A DNA stretch of 64,000 nt from Chlamydoabsidia padenii (lineage: Eukaryota; Mucoromycota; Mucoromycetes; Mucorales; Cunninghamellaceae): the NCBI GenBank assembly GCA_025330725.1, contig JAIWND010000004.1, positions 372,001 to 436,000 of the forward strand, in the 5' to 3' direction. A model generated the notes under the pieces. That model did not search any database. It saw only the letters and a list, made by a program, of their open reading frames with translations, and had not been told where the DNA came from. Each line of letters begins with the position of its first letter. Positions within the stretch are counted from its first letter, which is position 1. A program made the translations under genes and the position numbers. Below are positions 23,610-35,681 of the stretch, one piece after another.

Positions 23610-24446
23610 TTTCTGGGGTTCCGGGATTTGAAAATAGTAACTGGAATCACGTAATTTGAAAACCAGCCAGGTTTGGAAATGATTGCCGTTAAATCGCCTG
23701 AAAAAAAAAAAAAAAAGGTGCACTCCCCAACATGCACCCCCACCCTCACTCAAAACAAAAGTCAGGTTAAAACAATCTTGAGGCTATATTGCTCCATACA
23801 GTGGACTTGGTATATTGGCCATTATGTAAACGTTGTTGGAAATAGGCTAATGAATGCTCATGGTCACTTTTGTCATTAGCATCAGTTGTTCATTAAGCTA
23901 GTAGAGCACTCTCAAGATTCAAGGCGAGGGTAAGCGGGTTTTGAACCAAGTTTTATCTTGTGTGTCAATTTCCATTCTGCAACTTTTTTATTTATTTACA
24001 AAAGGCAGGGTAAAACGATCTTGAGGCTATATTGCTCCATACAAAGAACTTGTTACATTAGCTATTATGTAAACGTTGTTGGAAATAAGCTAAGGAATGC
24101 TCATGGTCACTTTTGTCATTAGCATCAGTTGTTCATTAAGGCAGTAGAGCTATCCCAAGATTCAAGGCGAGAGTAAGCGGGTTTTGAAATAAGTTTTATG
24201 TTGTGTGTCAAATTTTCATTCTGCAACTTTTTTTCACTACAAAAGTCAGAGTAAAACAATCTTGAGGCTATATTGCTCCATACAGTGGACTGGGTACATT
24301 GGCCATTATGTAAACTTTGTTGGAAATAGGCCAAGGAATGCTCATGGTCACTTTTGTCATTAGTACCGCTTGTCCATTAAGGCAGTAGAGCTCTCTTAAG
24401 ATTCCAGGCGAGAGTAAGCGGGTTTTGAAATAAGTTTTCATTCTGC

Positions 24447-24516
<70 letters not shown>

Positions 24517-24760
24517 GTCAGGGTAAAACGATATTGAGGCTATACTGCTCCATACAGTGGACTTGGTATATTGGCAATTATGTAAACTTTGTTGGAAATA
24601 GGCTAAGGAATGCTCATGGTCACTTTTGTCATTAGCATCACTTGTCCATTGAGGCAGGAGAGCTCTGCTAAAATTTTCAAAGTAAACCCGTAATTTAAAG
24701 CTTTTCAGGGGTTCAGTTGACGTGGTTTTTGGGGGAAGGGAAAGGTTTGTTATTGGTCCT
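23610..24760 (+). repeat. ~238-bp repeat array with flanking element sequence
   Basis: Four tandem copies of the ~238-bp repeat (landmark GGCTATATTGCTCCATAC at about 23780, 24023, 24265 and 24537), each with the core TAAACTTTGTTGGAAATAGG. Upstream, 23610-23720 has a segment CTGGGGTTCCGGGATTTGAA ... CGCCTGAAA(A)n, which recurs upstream of the 62-kb array (about 61790-61900), so a larger element is likely. In the last junction a short T-run in the unit has grown to about 62 T (24450-24511). Confidence 0.82.
24450..24511. repeat. poly(T) tract, ~62 bp, inside the repeat array
   Basis: Replaces the T7-T9 run that other copies carry at the same place after CATTCTGCAAC. Confidence 0.9.
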
Positions 24761-25385
24761 CTTTTTTTCGACACTATATTACTCTTTTTGAAAAGATGTC
24801 ATCTCACTTAACAGTTTACTTTCATCTCAGCCTTCACATTCCCTACATTATTGAGATGAATTAGTGTCTACCGGGAGAATTGAGATCGGTGTTTGAATCG
24901 ACTAGATTCATGCAGAAATAGTCTACTCTCAAAAAGCGTTCTTCCTTATCAATGGAAACCATCAACATGGATACCTGAATAACCCCACGTCTTTATGTAA
25001 CCCATTCACCCAATAACGTTCCTGTGACACTTTTGGAGAAAGATCAACGAACATCTCGGATCCACACAAGGTCACACAGAAAAGCACCTGAGCTAGATGA
25101 TAAGGAACGTGCCTGTTTTCTTTTTCTTTATAGGAAGTTTAGTAGATATAATAGTTAAAACCAAGTCAAGACATGTTTCCTAAAAAGTAAGGAATGATAT
25201 GGAGGGTCAATTTATAGTTTGTCCTTTATTTATTGTTATGTACAAAAAAGTGATTGTAAATCAAAGTATGTATAAATAAATCAAAAGAGAGAGGGGGGGG
25301 GAGAGGGAAAAAGAAGATTGGCAAGAATTATCTAGTATGTATAATATATGTATATCCTATCAGAGCCATCACCGGTGTTTGATTG
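24761..25385. other. intergenic, no supported gene
   Basis: Downstream of the HMG-box gene. AATAAA-type signals near 25275 for the minus gene and a G-run near 25290. Nothing else recognised. Confidence 0.5.
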
Positions 25386-28120
25386 TTAGATGGTATCAAT
25401 GGCAGGAGATGGTGGAGTCGCTGGTACATGGAGTTGATAGGTACCTATAGAGGATTCGTGATGGTGATGATGAATAATGGATGCCAAAGAGGCGGAGGCT
25501 GATAATGGATGAAGCTCTCTTCCAAGGTGTGCTAAAGAAGAGGTTGGCGTAATGTTGCGAGGATTCACCATCTGAGCTACGGTTTGGATCGTGTCGCTAT
25601 CAAGTTCGGTTGGAGAGGCTGGTCGTGAGGATGTAAGTGCAGAATGGATCCTAGATACAGGTCTATAAAACTGCTTTTGGTGTTGCTGATGTTTATTATA
25701 ATGTCGATTGGTAGATATGCCATCATCTCGATGTTGATAATGATGACGGTAATCCACCGTATCGATTAGTTTGTTGTGGTCCAATGCCTTGATCATTCTA
25801 GCAGATGCTGATGTTGCTGTTGAAGTAGTAGATGATGTGGCGAGAGAAGACATGGAGGAAATACTGGACTTGTGGGTGCCCATGGACGATAAACTATGGT
25901 CGTTCGTGTTATTGCTGTTGTACTGGAATCCATCCCTATTCTGTTCCATCCATTTCCGCTGTTGTTGCTGCCAAGTGTCGTTGTTTTCTGCTTGTTGTTT
26001 ATGGAGTTCGTTTTGATCTTGAGCCAGTTTAAACTCCATGACTTCCCGAGCATACCGAGCCTTGTCTTCCCGTGCTTTTTCTTCCCAGGGCAGTTTATCT
26101 TGATCTGTCATCTTTTTCCATCGTTCTGCCAGTAGTTTGCTGATCGCCCCCACATTGCTACTAGGATGCTTTTGTACGATCTCCGGACGCACGTCAGAGG
26201 CAAAATACAAAAAGCCAGACATGGGATGCTTGGGTCCAAAGGGATTCTTGTGCTTCTTCTTCTTTCGCCCGCGAGGATCAGGGAATCGCCGTTGTTGCTG
26301 CTTGGTGTCCTTGGTCGCCAGAGATGATGCTGAAGTTTGTTTAGCCACTTTTGCTTTTTTCACCGCCTTGTCAGAGTGCTCGTCGTCGTGAGTTTTTATT
26401 TGCTTCTTTGATGGACGAGATTTATATCCTGCTTGTTCCAATTGTGTTCTTGATCTTCGGATGTATTTATAGTCGGGATGATCCTCCATATGTTGCTTTT
26501 TCAGTCTGGTCGCTTCGTTGCGATATCCATCTTTTATTTCCTGAATAGATAAAAAAAAAAGTGGGGGGGGGAGGGTTAGAACATCCTTGTTATGCTACAT
26601 GATCTGTTTCTTTGTGATGCAAGTATTACCTGAGGTAGATCCCGCCAACTCTGACTAATTAATTTACTGATTAGTGCCGGATTCAAATTATCGTTTTGAT
26701 CCAGTAATTTAGGTCGCATTTCTCGGTTGTATAATAGATACGCATTAGGAGGTCGTTTGAGTCGTTCCACTTTTTCTCCGTTGCCCTTGTTGCCTTCACA
26801 AGGATGAATACCTACTAACGTAGCCTGATCCAATGCATCCGCCTCTGCAGCACCCGAAAGACTAGCCACCGCCAATGGATGTTGAGAAGGTGATGACAAA
26901 GTCGAAGCTAAATCACTATTTTCTAAAGATCCCCTTTTTCTTGAGTTTTGCTGATAGGAGGCTACACTTTCGTCGTCAGCAGCAATGGTGAGAGCCAATG
27001 AGGTGTTCCGGTTAGGTGAAGAAGCATGAGCCAGTTCGTTGAATGTCGGATCAAAGGATGAGGACGATGATCGCAGAGTATCGCCTGAAGTTGTGGTAGT
27101 AGGAGCATAGGTGAATGGCGAGTCATTAGGTCGTTGTGTAAAGAGTCCGGATATCATTGATTTCGGTGTTGGTGAATTGTCGTTTGGTAATGCTGCTCGG
27201 ATTTTGTCGGCCTTTTGTTTATACCAATCCCTTTCCGCCTATATAAAGAAGCAATATGGTTGAATTGTGAGTAAAGTACATGGGTTTAAAGCCGTTTATT
27301 CTCTTACCTGGGTCAAAGCCTTCCAAACATCACCAAGTTGTCTATTAATATCAGTGTTTCGCGCATTAGGTTTGCCTTGTTTCAAAAGTTGGCGCCTGTC
27401 GGAGCAAAAGACGAAAAAGGCGTTTGGTGATCGTCGTTTCCCTGGTTTTTGTTGTTGTGATTTGTTTTGCTTCTTTGAGGTCGAATCGGAAGACTGGTCC
27501 TTTAAAGAGAGAGTTTCGTTCTGTGGTGCCAAAGATGAGTTACCAATGTTCGTTTCATTATTTTGTTGTTGATCCATGATTACCCCGTCGCTACTCTTTT
27601 TGTTGTAAGATTCGTTAGGTGTAAATGACATGGATAACAAAGAGTGCATGTCGCTGGTTGGTGGAGATTGTGGTGTCGGTGAAGAAGAGGATGTTGATGA
27701 TGACGAGGAAACCCATTGATTTGAGGGCCGATGTTGACCCAAAAAAGCACCAGAGGTAGTAGCAGACGAAGACATTTCATATTCAACATTGTCGATTCTT
27801 GACGATACCATTAGGTCAGACATTGGAGTATAATTGGATCCTATTTCGAGAAAAAGGAGAGGAAACAAAATTAAATCAAGATAAACCTTTTTTTGATAAC
27901 ATTTCTTCTTATATATATATATCCCAGTACTTACCATGATAGACTACAGCTTCATTGTGCCGTTTAGTTGTAGATGATATAAGTCGAGGAGAGGATGAGG
28001 TCGAATGATTGTATAAAGGGGGTGTAGTGCTGGTTGCCGTGGTGTTATTGGTGTTACTGGATCCTTTTTGAAAGGTGCTATTTTGTCCATACCAAGTCAT
28101 CTATCATTCGAAGAGTTAAA

Positions 28121-28185
<65 letters not shown>

Positions 28186-29076
28186 TTAGAGTTGACTAAA
28201 ATAAAAGTCCGGGCAAGTGTTTATACTAACCTGGCCAGGATGCATGGATCCAGATTGATAGGCCGCAGCTACAGCAGCATGAACCACAGCATGTTCAGCA
28301 GTGGCGATAGAGTTGTGACGGTGTTGAGAAGAATGATGTTGGTGATAAGATAATGAGGAATGTGGAGGTGGAGTATCAGAATAAGATCGAGAATATGGAT
28401 ATCTCGTTGGACGATGAATAGTATCCCTGTTTTCGGAATAGAGAGAATGACCAGAATGGCTTGTCAATTGTGATTGTTCCATTTGATGTTGATGCTGTTG
28501 CTGGTATTGGTGTTGCTTCATATGTTTAGTGTCGATAAGAGCCACCATTCCGTGATTTCCAATGCGGTGGTCTTGGTGCTGATTGTTGGGTAGAGTCACA
28601 GGAGGAATCACTTGACTTGATGTCGTACGTACAGGCGATCCATTCGAATCCAAGTCCATATAATCGTTCGCCAAAGGATGAAGTAGTGAAGAAGTAGGGA
28701 ATGCTGAGGAAGAAGTGCAAGATATGTTGTGATTGGTGTTCTTGTCGGTATTTTGTGTAGTAAAATCCATAGGTCGCTTGTTGAATACTTTTTCTTGTCG
28801 CGGCCATTGTTGTTTATCGTCAGATACTTGTTGATACGACATGGTTCCATCTGATCGCGTACTTGTTTCAGGATGAGTCATTGTTGAGAATCTTTTAGTC
28901 CATGGCGTACTTGATGTGGGGACGTATGGATGGTCTTGTCCCGATAATTCATACAGTGATAACGTCGGCGTTGGTGTATGAGGTACATTGTTGTGTTTCG
29001 TCACCAAAGTTGTTCCACCGAGTCCATGAGCAGGTATATATTCACCACCGTCACCACCTACTTTCCACTGGGACAT
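25386..29076 (-). CDS. three-HMG-box DNA-binding protein
   Basis: Five exons on the minus strand (29076-28231, 28100-27935, 27840-27308, 27238-26630, 26540-25386), 1102 residues. Residues 1-460 are low complexity (His-, Gln-, Ser-rich). Three HMG boxes follow: box 1 at about 472-532 (RRSPNAFFVFCSDRRQLL), box 2 at about 674-749 (RLKRPPNAYLLYNREMRP) and box 3 at about 816-890 (GPKHPMSGFLYFASDVRPEI, then WKKMTDQDKLPWEEKA). HMG boxes bend DNA and bind its minor groove; the SPNAF/PPNAYLLY style of boxes 1-2 is that of sequence-specific fungal regulators (MATA-HMG type), while box 3 is more like general HMGB proteins. Boxes 1 and 2 are each cut by a phase-0 intron after the same Gln. The intron between exons 1 and 2 contains a ~61-bp homopolymer. 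A likely nuclear transcription factor; target unknown. Confidence 0.84.
28122..28182. repeat. homopolymer, ~61 bp (T on the gene's strand)
   Basis: Run of A on the plus strand inside the first intron of the HMG-box gene, between donor at 28230 and acceptor at 28101. Confidence 0.9.
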
Positions 29077-29636
29077 GTCCTACTATTATTCGAAAAGAAA
29101 AAACAGTTTAGTTAAAACGACAATAGCACTAGGATGAAGGGTTAGATGTATGTTGTTACCTTTTTATATACAAATACCAAAAAGTAGACAGATAGGAATA
29201 ACAGATGAGGAAAAGGACCAATTCTGAAAAGTGATGATAAATAAAGTAAAAGAGAAGCGACAAGTACGATTTTCTGGCATGGAAATTATATACAGGGAAA
29301 AAAAGGGAGACTGAGCGAAAGTGTTGTTAACTTGCCAGTGTAACCATTCCAATTCAGGCAACCCTGGAATCAGCCGCTCCTCCTTTTTGGAACAAGCTCT
29401 CCCCACTTTTTTCTTTCTTTCTTATACTGAATACATAAAGCACACAGTCAAGTGATTTCTTCTCACCTTGTGCCACTTCACTTGACTCAAACTGCAGGTA
29501 AAAAAAAAAAAAAAAAATCAATCAATTAATCGGCGCTTTAAAATTCAGTTTGCCTTGGATGAAAATGGAGGAATATAAAAGTTTGGTTCCGTCTCTCTCT
29601 CTCTCTTTATTTATTTACTTTTTACCACATACTATC
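29077..29636. promoter_or_regulatory. divergent promoter region, TATA box at 29574
   Basis: Between the divergent HMG-box and FAHD1-like genes. A TATAAAA lies at 29574-29580, about 60 bp upstream of the FAHD1-like ATG, followed by CT-rich sequence. No gene seen in the rest. Confidence 0.5.
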
Positions 29637-30799
29637 ATGTCAAGCGCCAAACACTTCTTCACAACTGGTAGAAACATTATTGCTATTGGTCGAAACTATA
29701 GGTATAGTTAAGAAGAGTATCCCGTAAAATTTATGACTAGACTACTGACCTGACCTTCTCCTTCTTTTTTGGGTTTAACTAATGCTACATTTAGTGAACA
29801 TGCTAAAGAGCTTGGAAATGCAGTACCTACTTCCCCCTTCTACTTTTTGAAACCTACTTCGTCTTATCTGGCTAATGGTGGTACTATCGAAATACCCAAT
29901 GGATGTCAAGTTCACCACGAAAGTAAGTACTTGTAGAGTAATCTTTTTGATAAAACGCTGACCAACCTTTTTGTCCCAATAGTTGAACTCGCTGTAGTCA
30001 TTGGTAAAACTGGCCGGGATATCAAAAAGTCCAATGCTATGGATTATGTTGCAGGTAATTCTTTGGGAGTAGGTTATTAAAGGCACAATCATTGACACAC
30101 ACTCCTTTTAGGATATGCATTGGCCATCGATTTGACAGCTAGAAATGTCCAGGTAATGAATGTGATCATGATGAATAAAAATCAATCTTTCGCTTTGTTA
30201 TTAATCAACTTTTTCTCTTATATATATATATATATATTAGAATGAAGCCAAGAAAAAGGGAATGCCCTGGACGATCGCTAAAGGATTCGACACATTTACT
30301 CCTATTAGGTAAGAACCTTTTTTGCACATGACCATATATTAACTCGCTGACTATCTAGTGAATTTATTCCCAAAGAAAGCATCAATAACCCTTCAGATGT
30401 GAATATTTGGATAAAGGTATGCTTTGTAACATTTATGGTTGTCAGTGATTCAACTTTTTTTTTATTTTTTAACCTCATAGGTGAACGGTGCATATCGACA
30501 AAATGGGAACACCAAAGATATGATCTTCGAGTAAGTATAGGCGTGGGGGAGAAGATAAAACATTGTTACTAATTTATATCTATTTGTCAAGTGTGGCATC
30601 TCTGATTGAATATGTCTCCTCCATTATGACATTACAAGAAGGCGACGTCATGTTAACAGGTACCCCTAAAGGTGTCAGCGAAATCGTATCGGGCGACATT
30701 GTTACTTGTGGATTGAAATTGAGCTCTCACTCAAAGGACTTGGTGAATATGATCTTTGATGTCAAGGGGCGCGAAAACAGTACTTATAGCTTTAGTTAA
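29637..30799 (+). CDS. fumarylacetoacetate hydrolase family protein (FAHD1-like acylpyruvase)
   Basis: Eight exons (29637-29701, 29795-29922, 29983-30054, 30112-30152, 30241-30308, 30359-30416, 30481-30530, 30592-30799), 229 residues, close to the ~220 of FAHD1. Start MSSAKHFFTTGRNIIAIGRNY, then FYFLKPTSSYL, the metal-binding VHHEIELAVVIGK, YALAIDLTARN, AKGFDTFTP, and the C-terminal VMLTGTPKGVSEI. FAH-superfamily members of this type hydrolyse acylpyruvates and decarboxylate oxaloacetate in mitochondria. The N-terminus is short, so targeting is uncertain. No unusual features. The strand-divergent neighbour is the HMG-box gene. Confidence 0.93.
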
Positions 30800-31146
30800 A
30801 TAAATTAATATTGACCTAATAAAAAAAAAAAGAGATGCTGATTTTTTAAATCCCGCTCTTGGTTTTTGCATAATGGTCAGCTTTACAGCATATGTAGAAA
30901 AGGCATTAGATTGACATGGGTTGAATATCAAAAGATAATCGGGTCAAACCTACCTTACACAAAATGGCCAGGATGGTATATATAGACAATAATTACATAC
31001 TTTTCAATAATAAAAACATTTTATCATATAATTGAAGATGGGAATTTTTATTTTTATGGGTGGACAATAGACATAGATGTATCAAATCATCATAGTATAA
31101 TTTTATTAAAGGCAAACAGGGGACTAATCTAGATAAAACTAAAAAG
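30800..31146. other. convergent 3' intergenic region
   Basis: Between FAHD1-like and UBX gene stops. Contains the motif AAATCCCGC at 30848 and AATAAA-like signals near 31000. No gene seen. Confidence 0.55.
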
Positions 31147-32728
31147 TTAGGTATAGCCAAGTACAAGAGCAGAAGATGGTGTTAAACCTACATAAGGCAA
31201 TGAAAGAGAATGACATGGTGAATACGGATGAAGGGATTCTTGTATGTAGTAAAAAAAGCAAACACATACCTAGTTCTTTTAATGTTTTTCCGAGATCAGC
31301 ATCACCAAATGTTTTCCTAAAAGAAACCATAGTTAAAGTATCAGGTATAAAAGTCGGGGTAGTCTATGTTTTCATGTTTACCTTGGGAAAGTGGTGGAAA
31401 GGGAGAATTGAGCATTGACTCCGTTGGAGTTCAAAAAGTCGTGGACATTGGATAATGTGGCATCGGCGGCGAATGTATGTGTCAAAGGAGTACCATTAGG
31501 AATACGAATCTAAATAAAGAGAGTAGTTAGTATCAAAGTAGAGAAAAGAGAAATTATTATCTATAAACATTCATTTACCTGTAAACGAGCTTCGTTGTAT
31601 TCGGTTTTAATAGGTCGACTGGCGGAAACAGCAGGACCAGATGTTTGTTGTTGTTGTTGTTCACTTGTTAATCGTTTGGCAGCTTCCCGCTAATACATAA
31701 GTAAACATCGTCAGTACTTCTTTCTACCTTCTTCTTCTTTTCTTTACCTTTGCTTGTCGTTCCAATTTATCTTGTTCGATCTTGGCCTTGATGTTTGCTT
31801 TTGCGATGCGATCCAATTCCTTTTCCCGTTTCTTGGCGTCAAACACCTTTTTCATTTCCTTGGCTTCCATTTCTTCTTTGATGGCAGACATATCTTGCCC
31901 AGCTTTTCGTCGAATCCGTTCCGCCTGTTTTCGTTCTTCTATGCTAGTTTCAGATTCCTTGGCTCTTTTTTCCGCCAGCCGTGCCTTGAGTTCCGCCAGT
32001 TTTTGCTTTTTTTCTTCCTCCGTCAAGGGTTTGATGATTTCTGTGCTTTCAGAGAAGTTTTGGTGTTGTGTCTTGATAGCATGGCGTTCAGCAGAAGTGG
32101 CTACGATATATGAGAGAAAATGAGAGAAAGGAGAGGGGAATGTTAAAATGATATCATTGTTATTTCGATGTTACTTACCATCACGGAAGAGTTTTTGACA
32201 GTCGTTACAAATCAAACTATGTGCGGTTTGTTCTCCGTTCTTGATTTCACCTATAAAAAGGTGACAACAACAAAAACAGAAACAATAAAAAAAGTTAGTA
32301 GTCTGTATACAATGTTCCTATCTATTAGTCATTTACCTTCTTCATCCCCTGCTTCTAATGCTGCTGTTTCTGTTGTTGACCCAGACGTATTAGCCCCCAA
32401 TACATGTGCTTGTTCAGTTTCGTCTTCAGGTTCATCAGTCACTTCAGGATGTTCAAGCAACCTACCATAAACCAAAAGGAGGGAGAGAGTTAAACGTCAA
32501 TATATTATAAGAGTCATCACTTACCAATCCATAGCAGGTTGAAGTCCAGCACCCTTAACTGCCTTCCAAGCTTTTTGCCTATAAACGATGTAATATTAGT
32601 TCGACATTCAACACATGGTATGAGAGTACGCGCGTCCTCTATTCAACCCTTTTTTTTTTTAACATGCCTACTTACACTTTTCCACGAGAGAAGCCCATTC
32701 CTACTAAGGTTTCAATATCGCCAGACAT
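31147..32728 (-). CDS. UBXN1/SAKS1-like UBX-domain protein
   Basis: Nine exons on the minus strand (32728-32676, 32578-32525, 32461-32337, 32250-32179, 32100-31748, 31689-31579, 31509-31382, 31316-31270, 31187-31147), 327 residues. N-terminal UBA (GMGFSRGKVQKAWKAV, about 11-26), a C2H2 zinc finger (Cys 92, Cys 95, His 108, His 114: LICNDCQKLFRD...ERHAIKTQH), a charged coiled coil (about 125-220) rich in Lys/Glu/Arg, then a UBX domain from about 243 with the FPR loop (TTFPRKTFGD) and GLTPSSALVLGYT end. UBX proteins bind Cdc48/p97 and bring ubiquitylated substrates to it; the zinc finger matches the SAKS1/UBXN1 layout. A GAATCCCGA lies at 32853, upstream of the start. Confidence 0.92.
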
Positions 32729-33147
32729 GATGTTTGTTTTTGTTTTTTTTGTTAAAAGTGGGTAGAGGTATAGAAGGAATAAAGAGAAAGCGAAAGAAAA
32801 AAAAAAATAGGATGGAAAAAAAATATCAGGTAGCCAAAGATAGAAGTAATTCGAATCCCGACAATGGCCTTCCACGTTTATTTCATAATACATCATCACA
32901 AGGAGAATGTCAATACAGTGTGCATGAAATTTAAAAATATGGTTGGTCTTAAAAAAGATATCCAATGATCTATTTGATGAAGATGTTGTTTTAGTGGTTT
33001 GCCATTTACGAACTTGATATTCAAAATAGCGGATATTCCTTTCAAAGTCTGAGTTTGAAAATGGAAATAAGTAAGGGAGATCCACCCTTTTCTTTGTCTT
33101 TCTTTCTTTCTTCTCCTCTTTCCTCAAATAACAGCCTTACTCTAATT
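32729..33147. other. divergent promoter region
   Basis: Between the UBX gene and the unknown gene at 33148. The motif GAATCCCGA lies at 32853. CT-rich tract at 33090-33120 precedes the next start. No other feature. Confidence 0.5.
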
Positions 33148-34358
33148 ATGCCAAACTTTACCTCTAACAAATCGAAACCAGAGATAGACTCAACAAACTC
33201 GTCCTTATCAAGGTCATCACGACGAACGATTCCTCCTCTTGTATTGCTCTCTTTTGCGGTAATCCATTCTCAGGTGTATTGGCTCTACTCTGTGATCTAC
33301 CATTTATACAGCAACTTATCAGAACGACCACTTGATCTCTCGGTGGACGACACGGTTCTGAACGCACTCACCAAACGCTCGGGAAGAACTCGGGCATTCT
33401 CTGAACCTCAACAACCTTCTTCAAGTCTTTTACAACAAAGTCAAGTGGTGACTCATGGACCTTCCAGTGCCAAGACCATTACAACAAAAAACCGACCTCG
33501 AAGTAAGTTGATTGTAAGAGGGTCGGTGGGCAAAGAGAAACAATGATTGATTATTAACATGTGTTCTAATTGTTTTAAATGGGATTTTTAGGCTCGACAA
33601 TTGCTACATCCACTGTAGATTCGGATGGACCTCTCCAACGACAAAAATGGATCCAGCAGGTCAATGCTCACTACATACAACAGCAACAGCAGCAAGCACT
33701 GAGTCTCATTGATCATCCATTGAACGCTGGAGTTTCACCAAGCACTATTCTTGATGAACGATTGGGACGAACTCAACCTCCTCGATGGTGGCAGCGAACG
33801 AAACGACATTTAATCCGACATGACAAACAAGACAACGACCATGAAGATGATGAAATCTTTGACAAGCTTGCTTCAACATTATCACTTCCGGAACAGACTA
33901 TCATGGGAACCAATAGGAATCGATCAATTCACGCACCACGATCCGTGTCACCTTCATCATTACACACCTCTTGTGATCCACCTCAACAACAACAACATCA
34001 TCATGATATCACAACTGCCACTACTACTTTTACGGACAGTCAACTTCATATATCAGACTCCTTATCCGATACAGCATCAACAACAACAATCATGGAGGCC
34101 AATAAACGTTTATCCGATTCTTTCTCCATACAGGTGACAATGCATCAACAACCCAATCACCGATCCTTGGCAAGAATCAAATCACTCTTTATCAAATCAC
34201 AAGTTGAACCGGAAAATGAATCCGCTGATGATTTAGAACCTAAACGTAAAACAATCCTTGGCATTCCTTCACATCGGTCAACTCAATCACCACCACCAGG
34301 ATTCAAGAAACGATTGTTTGGGTCTTTGCCAACACGGAAACATACACTAGAAAAATAG
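33148..34358 (+). CDS. unknown Ser/Gln-rich protein with one hydrophobic segment
   Basis: Two exons (33148-33502, 33592-34358), 373 residues. The start MPNFTSNKSKPE was chosen over an ATG at 33061 because the extra 29 codons are pyrimidine-tract sequence. A hydrophobic stretch at about 30-52 (PPLVLLSFAVIHSQVYWLYS...) could span a membrane. The rest is Ser/Thr/Gln-rich and polar, with a Gln run, PRWWQRTKRHLI (about 195-210), acidic and basic patches and a basic C-terminus (GFKKRLFGSLPTRK). I recognise no family; the length and intron-frame continuity support a real gene. It is divergent from the UBX gene and convergent to ARL8. Confidence 0.6.
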
Positions 34359-34740
34359 ATTACCCCTTCACTTGTATATAGCCCAACATTTTTATAAATA
34401 AAAGACATGATGTTTGTATAATATCTTTGTTTATTACTTGTCTTCATCACACTACATGCATACAATCAATGAATTTAATCCATGATTTCATGTCTAGGAT
34501 GTGATCTGCATAAATCAATGTATTGTGTAAAAAAAAAGGGGGGGGGTGGAAACAATGGTATTTTTTTATTTACGGGGTTCGATTCTAACCTATGCGAATG
34601 ATGGGGATATGAATGGAGAGGTAGATAGCGGTATAAAGAATAAAAGGAATAAAATAAATAAAAAAGAAGAGGAGGTCAGAAGATAATGGGGAATATAAGT
34701 TACAGTATAGGTCTAATAATCAAGTAAAGACTGGATCAAA
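34359..34740. other. convergent 3' intergenic region
   Basis: Between the unknown protein and ARL8 stops. AATAAA near 34395 and a G8 run near 34540. The segment GGTTCGATTCTAACC (about 34577) resembles a tRNA T-arm but no tRNA fits it. Confidence 0.5.
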
Positions 34741-35600
34741 TCATTTTTGACCTTTTCCTTTCTTGATGAGCCATTGAAGAGTGACATCAATATTGACTTG
34801 GTTCTTTGCTGAGATCGAGTAACAAGATACTTCACGATTGGTGATAGATTGCAAATGCCTACAAGTTAAAACCATGTCAGTAATAATCCCCTCCCCCTTT
34901 AATGTTTCGTGTCCTACTTACAGTACTTCAATCAGTTGTTTGACTGATAAAGCATCCTCCAGATCATTCTTGTTACCAAGGACAAGCATAGGTATATTGG
35001 CCAATTGTGGTTTTTCAAGTAGTGCTTTAAGTTCGGTATATGCTGCCTCTAGTTTACTGTGATCTGCGGCATCCACAACAAACCTATATAAACAACATGT
35101 TAGTATCCGTCTCCCCTGCCCCCCCCCCTTTTTTTATTACTTACACTATAGCATTGACACCACGGCAATAACGTTCCCACATACTTCTGAATCGAGGTTG
35201 TCCACCAATATCCCATAGCTTCATCGTTACGTTGCCTTTTGTCACCTTTCGCATATTGAATCCAACTGTAGGTATAGTATCTTCCATGAATTGCCCAGAC
35301 TATTCAAAAAGAAACCCCCAATTAGTATCATCATCTATATCTTCTTTTTCGTTATAACCCCAAGTATCTTACCGCAATCACATTAACAAGTGTTGTTTTG
35401 CCGCTGTTCTGAAGTCCTACCAAGGTCAGTTCCATTTCGGTCTATAGAAAATGATGACATTTTACAACCGCCCCGCAAAAAGAAAAAGTCAAGTATGATT
35501 AGTTCCTGTTTAAAAAAAAAAAAAGTCAATCCATCAGCCACCTTACCTTGAAGAATAGACTTCGAAGCCATTCTAATATCGAATTCAAGATGCTGGCCAT
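34741..35600 (-). CDS. ARL8: ARL8-type small GTPase
   Basis: Five exons on the minus strand (35600-35547, 35441-35373, 35299-35145, 35083-34922, 34858-34741), 185 residues. G1 GLQNSGKTT (about 27-35), G2 switch around [16 protein letters not shown]3 [20 protein letters not shown]4 LGNKNDL, G5 around ISAKN. The sequence of the switch region and [23 protein letters not shown] is that of ARL8, which sits on lysosomes/vacuoles and recruits motors and tethers. The N-terminal [17 protein letters not shown] is the amphipathic helix of the family, with no N-myristoylation Gly at position 2, as in other ARL8 proteins. The upstream region, from about 80 bp, is occupied by an inserted inverted-repeat element. 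Confidence 0.95.
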
Positions 35601-35681
35601 AAATAATAAGTATGTGAGTATAATGAAGAAGAGGAAGAAGAAGAAAAAAGTCGGAGAAAGAAACTAGAAGAAAAAATTATA

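Noticed and set aside
24268..24774. Long minus-strand ORF with a poly-Lys run
   Set aside because: It is the repeat array read through a 62-bp homopolymer.
25386..29076. HMG gene as the sexual mating (sex) locus
   Set aside because: The Mucorales sex locus has one single-HMG gene beside a triose-phosphate transporter and an RNA helicase; here there are three boxes and other neighbours.
33240..33315. Extra intron in the unknown gene at 33148 (GTAATCC ... ATACAG)
   Set aside because: Removing it shifts the frame into an early stop; the unspliced frame is open.
34560..34600. tRNA-like T-arm (GGTTCGATTCTAACC)
   Set aside because: No matching A-box, anticodon stem or acceptor stem upstream; chance B-box-like sequence.
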